Assembly: GCF_011927905.1 (NCBI RefSeq)
Contig: NZ_JAATJL010000001.1
Span: 62,001-126,000 of the forward strand
Source: Arthrobacter pigmenti
GTDB taxonomy: Bacteria > Actinomycetota > Actinomycetes > Actinomycetales > Micrococcaceae
DNA length: 64,000 nucleotides
Direction of reading: 5' to 3'
Shown: positions 61,214 through 64,000 of the stretch, piece by piece
Position numbering within the stretch: position 1 is the stretch's first letter
Layout of the letters: each line of letters starts with the position of its first letter
Program-made: the position numbers and the translations under genes
Notes under the pieces: generated by a model
Databases searched by the model: none
What the model was told of the DNA's origin: nothing
The model's input: only the letters and a program-made list of their open reading frames with translations

Positions 61214-62027
61214 GGTGCAAGAGCCTACCGACAAAGTCGGGGTGGTCCATCAGCCCAACCGAATCACCAGGACCGGCGACGAACTCCCCGATGACCGTTT
61301 CGCCGTCGGACTTGTACACGGGCACCGTAACCGTCTTGCCTTTCATCGACTCCTGCCACGCGAGCGCTTCCGCTGGGCTCGTGAAGTTCTCGCCCCCGCC
61401 TGATGCTTCATTGAGTTCATCGCGGTAGACGTAACCCCTCTGGCCGTTCGTGGCGAAGACGGCCAGGAGGTCGGGTTCACCCTGGTCGTTCGGGCCGCCG
61501 TAGGTGTGCCCATTTTCGTTGACCGCCCATTCAGTGGGGGTCTCGTTCACGTAGGTCACGCGGGCGCGGAACATGACCTCCGGACCGCTGGTTCTGACCT
61601 CCGTGGAATGTTGCCCGGGCTGCAACGGCATCGTATAGCCGCCCCATGTGGGCGGGTCTCCGACACTGCAGCTGGAAGAAGCGCCGTCCTCCCAGTAAAG
61701 GGTGCCGGCGGAGAGGCAGGTGAGCTCGACGAAGATGTGCGTTGCATCCTCGGGAGCCGGTCCGAGCTCGATGCTCGTCGTGCCGGTGTAAACATCTTCG
61801 GTGGGCTCAGAGACATTGGTGACGATATCCGAACCCGGAATGTGAAAGAAGCCCGCCGTCGCAGCACCTGCGCCACCCGCAAGCCCCACAGCTGCGACAA
61901 TCCCAGCGCCAAACTGCCAACGACGACGACGGCTCGCCGGGTGGGACTTCCGGCTCGCCTCGGCTCGGCTGACCAGGTTTTCGCGCAGACCGCGGCTGAA
62001 AGTTTCGTCGATTCGGAAGCGGTTCAT
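61173..62027 (-). CDS. Membrane-anchored protein encoded with a sigma factor, anti-sigma-like
   Basis: The 284-aa protein has a basic cytoplasmic N-terminus of about 38 residues (FRIDETFSRGLRENLVSRAE) and one membrane helix (GAGIVAAVGLAGGAGAATAG). A 220-residue outer domain contains two cysteines (LTCLSAGTLY, ASSSCSVG). ATGA overlap with the sigma-factor stop indicates coupled expression. That layout fits a non-classical anti-sigma or signalling partner in actinobacteria. No zinc-binding anti-sigma motif is visible, so the role is inferred from position. Confidence 0.65.
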   Translation of the reverse strand: MNRFRIDETFSRGLRENLVSRAEASRKSHPASRRRRWQFGAGIVAAVGLAGGAGAATAGFFHIPGSDIVTNVSEPTEDVYTGTTSIELGPAPEDATHIFVELTCLSAGTLYWEDGASSSCSVGDPPTWGGYTMPLQPGQHSTEVRTSGPEVMFRARVTYVNETPTEWAVNENGHTYGGPNDQGEPDLLAVFATNGQRGYVYRDELNEASGGGENFTSPAEALAWQESMKGKTVTVPVYKSDGETVIGEFVAGPGDSVGLMDHPDFVGRLLHHVIGARVPEVVGW

Positions 62028-62623
62028 GGCCGTCCTTCCTGGATGGGGTGAAGAACAGCATTGCCGTTCGAGGCCTCAAGGTCTTGCCGGACCCGACGTT
62101 TGGCTCGGTGCAGCCGGGCTTTTGCCGCCTCAGGGCTGAGTCGAAGCAAGGGCGCTGCCGCGGATACCGTGTACCCCTCCAGCACCACGAGGGTGACCAA
62201 CTTCAGATCGAGCGGGTTCAGGGAGCGCAACGCTCTGGATAGTTGCGTGCTGACTCCGTCCAGCAGGTTTTGTTCAGCGAAGGTATCTGCCGCGTCGGGT
62301 GCGTGTGGTGTGCGTGGCAGTTTCGCGAGCAGCTTGCGGTACCGATGGACGGACCGCCGGGCGTTGCTGGCACAGTGGGTGGTTGTCACGAGAAGCCAGG
62401 GCAGGACCGACTGGTTGATGAGCGTTACTTTCGACCGGCGTCGCCATAACTCGAGGAAGGCCGCAGCGGTGACGTCCTCGGCATCGGTTCGGTTGTCGGT
62501 GAGGCGGCAGGCATGTCGGTAGACCCGGTCCCTATGCCTGTCGAAGAGCGCTCCGAAGGTCTCGCCATCGCCTTTCAGGCTGCTCTGCCACAGGACCGAA
62601 TCGTCCTGACCTGGTGTCCCCAT
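62024..62623 (-). CDS. ECF-type RNA polymerase sigma factor
   Basis: The 199-aa sigma factor has region 2 FGALFDRHRDRVYRHACRLT with TDAEDVTAAAFLELWRRRSK, and region 4 LRSLNPLDLKLVTLVVLEGY with SAAAPLLRLSPEAAKARLHR. ATG 62623 gives the normal ECF length; the longer open frame adds a cysteine-rich leader with poor coding character. It is followed by the membrane-anchored gene with a four-base overlap. The signal and target promoters are unknown. Confidence 0.9.
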   Translation of the reverse strand: MGTPGQDDSVLWQSSLKGDGETFGALFDRHRDRVYRHACRLTDNRTDAEDVTAAAFLELWRRRSKVTLINQSVLPWLLVTTTHCASNARRSVHRYRKLLAKLPRTPHAPDAADTFAEQNLLDGVSTQLSRALRSLNPLDLKLVTLVVLEGYTVSAAAPLLRLSPEAAKARLHRAKRRVRQDLEASNGNAVLHPIQEGRP

Positions 62624-62693
62624 ACCCTGTAGTGTCCGCGCAACTGCGAAAAGTTGCACGCAATTGAAAGTTTCAGCGGGCTGAAGTGCCGCG

Positions 62694-63099
62694 TCAGGTT
62701 GTCGGTTTGGCTGCCCGGCTGCGGAGTGCTCCGTGCATTGCCAACAGAAGCACCGTTGTGGCAAGCCCTGCGACAAGAAGGAGGGGGCCGACGTCGTTCA
62801 GGTTGAGCATGATGTTCATGAACGGGTCGCTACTTACCGGTTCAATGAGTCCGGTGGTTGGATCAATGCTTACTTGATTCGCATAAGCGGGTGGCGATAT
62901 TCCCCGCTCGTAGCCAAACAGCCACAACACTCCGAGTATCAGAATTATGGACGTGAGTGACCAGGCCGCGACGAAGTGCGGGTTGAAGCGCCGCCGGGCC
63001 GGCGGGTGGCACTTCAGTTGAGGCAATCGGCACATCGTCTTCTGCGCCGACGTCATAGATGACAATCTGCTCCGGCTCCGACCTCTGGTTAGTCCCCAT
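62694..63099 (-). pseudogene. Small membrane-protein gene with a frameshift
   Basis: From ATG 63099 the frame reads MGTNQRSEPEQIVIYDVGAE and STEVPPA. The protein-like sequence then continues in another frame as RRRFNPHFVAAWSLTSIILI, VLWLFGYERG and a second membrane helix (VGPLLLVAGLATTVLLLAMH), ending RAAKPTT. The switch lies within a GC-rich run near 62990-63005. A real frameshift or a sequencing error are both possible. Intact, it would be about 130 residues with two membrane helices. Confidence 0.65.
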
Positions 63100-63236
63100 A
63101 ACGTGCCACTTTATCCCGTACGTTGGGGGCGCCGTGTCCAGCCCTCAGGGTCACCTGTACGCTTCGATGAATCATCATTGAGCGCCAGAAGGGCATGCTC
63201 CGTGAACCCTTCTGCGGCCAGCGGGCAATACATAGT

Positions 63237-63833
63237 GTGAGCACAGACAACGACATCATCAGGCGGTCCCGCGACAGCCCCGCAGCTTTTGGGGAGTTGT
63301 ACGACAGACACGCATCAGTCATCTATAGATACGCAGCCAGAAGGGCCGGTGACTTCGCCGCTGACGACGTGACGTCTGAAACTTTCTTGGTCGCGTGGGA
63401 ACAGTTAGGAACGTACGACCTTGACCGGGAGGATGCCCGGCCCTGGTTGTTCGGTATCGCCACCAATCTGCTCCGACGACATCACCGGGCTGAGGCCAAG
63501 GTGCTCAAAGCTGCGGCGAAAGCGGCCTCGGATGAGGCTGTGGCCGATGACTCTGACCGCATTGCTGACCGGGTGGACGCCAAGGTGGCGACCGGACGCC
63601 TTGCCCGGACCCTCAAGGGTATGACCGCAGTTGATCGGGAAACGTTGCTGCTCTATGCCTGGGCTGACCTGACCTATGAAGGGATCGCCTTGGCGATGCA
63701 AGTTCCGGTGGGAACTGTCCGCTCTCGCTTGAATCGCGCACGCAGGGCTATGCGGGCCCAACTCAACCTTGAACAACTTGATGAAACGGAGAACGACCAT
63801 GGACGATTTGCAGCTGCTCCGCGAAATGCGTGA
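63237..63833 (+). CDS. ECF-type RNA polymerase sigma factor
   Basis: The 198-aa sigma factor has region 2 FGELYDRHASVIYRYAARRA and TSETFLVAWEQLGTYDLDRE with PWLFGIATNLLRRHHRAEAK. Region 4 is LLLYAWADLTYEGIALAMQV with GTVRSRLNRARRAM. GTG 63237 gives the standard N-terminus. The next gene starts inside its 3' end, 35 bases before the stop, so the two are coupled. It is oriented opposite to the sigma factor at 62024. Confidence 0.92.
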   Translation: MSTDNDIIRRSRDSPAAFGELYDRHASVIYRYAARRAGDFAADDVTSETFLVAWEQLGTYDLDREDARPWLFGIATNLLRRHHRAEAKVLKAAAKAASDEAVADDSDRIADRVDAKVATGRLARTLKGMTAVDRETLLLYAWADLTYEGIALAMQVPVGTVRSRLNRARRAMRAQLNLEQLDETENDHGRFAAAPRNA

Positions 63834-64000
63834 CGACATCGGTTCTGTTGCGCCGGCCACCTTGGCTCGTGGCCGCAAGAAGGTCATGGCCAAGGTGAGC
63901 CCGAATTCGGCCTCGACAACGATCGGTCCACATACGAAGGGCACTGTCAGCCCGATCCGCTTCCGTCGTCGTGCGCTGATTGTTTCTGCAGCGGCGGCAC
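63799..64000 (+). CDS. CU044_5270-type membrane protein, 5' part (truncated by window)
   Basis: Translation from ATG 63799 gives MDDLQLLREMRDDIGSVAPA, TLARGRKKVMAKVSP and FRRRALIVSAAAA, where a membrane helix begins as the window ends. Proteins with this start routinely follow ECF sigma factors in actinobacteria and are thought to act as their membrane partners. It overlaps the sigma-factor gene by 35 bases. The rest of the gene is outside the window. Confidence 0.7.
   Translation, partial: MDDLQLLREMRDDIGSVAPATLARGRKKVMAKVSPNSASTTIGPHTKGTVSPIRFRRRALIVSAAAA

Overview
The window is a high-GC actinobacterial chromosome segment, most like Arthrobacter or a relative in the Micrococcaceae. That assignment rests on base composition, frequent GTG starts, GTGA/ATGA start-stop overlaps and the gene families present; it was not tested by database search. 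It is dominated by sugar and sugar-acid catabolism, each block with its own local regulator. No rRNA, tRNA or CRISPR array was seen.

Layout. 1-6300: the 3' end of a secreted glycosidase-like protein with an NPCBM module, an AbiEi/DUF559 protein, a talarate/galactarate dehydratase with a GntR regulator, a methyltransferase, an Imm5-like immunity protein and a P-loop kinase. 6466-8420: a NarL-type two-component system. 8621-17304: a glucarate island. The tripartite importer TctCBA plus a Usp protein runs leftward, a LysR regulator sits between, and KdgD, an aldehyde dehydrogenase and GudD run rightward, forming a route from glucarate to 2-oxoglutarate. 17348-22852: an AEC permease, a glutaredoxin-like protein, two GNAT proteins and an ArsR-VOC-GyrI operon. 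21269-32383: a LacI regulator, araBDA, a ChvE-MmsAB importer and an alditol oxidase, an arabinose/pentose block with the same 16-bp operator at two promoters. 32378-34490: small membrane proteins and an ABC ATPase that has lost its catalytic motifs. 34736-44002: an eight-gene leftward operon (ABC importer, dehydrogenase, two MGH1-like hydrolases, Gfo/Idh oxidoreductase, GH36-like hydrolase) with a divergent ROK regulator. 45525-49363: a toxin-antitoxin-like pair, a ThDP enzyme, a broken ATPase gene and an SGNH hydrolase. 49434-53211: mannose-6-phosphate isomerase, ROK kinase and LacI. 53361-57350: ThuA, MerR with a SulP transporter, and an isolated asd. 57641-60014: a gene split by an IS1380-family element. 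60011-64000: an MFS transporter and two sigma-factor loci with a frameshifted membrane gene between them.

The most unusual signal is non-coding. Seven intergenic elements share a 17-bp terminal inverted repeat and come in two fixed sizes: 90-91 bp with a central hairpin at a constant offset, and 103 bp with a different conserved core. An 11-mer, GACGACGACGG, also recurs 13 times on the two strands, often beside these elements or in poorly conserved parts of proteins. Together they suggest an undescribed structured repeat family and a DNA-level motif.
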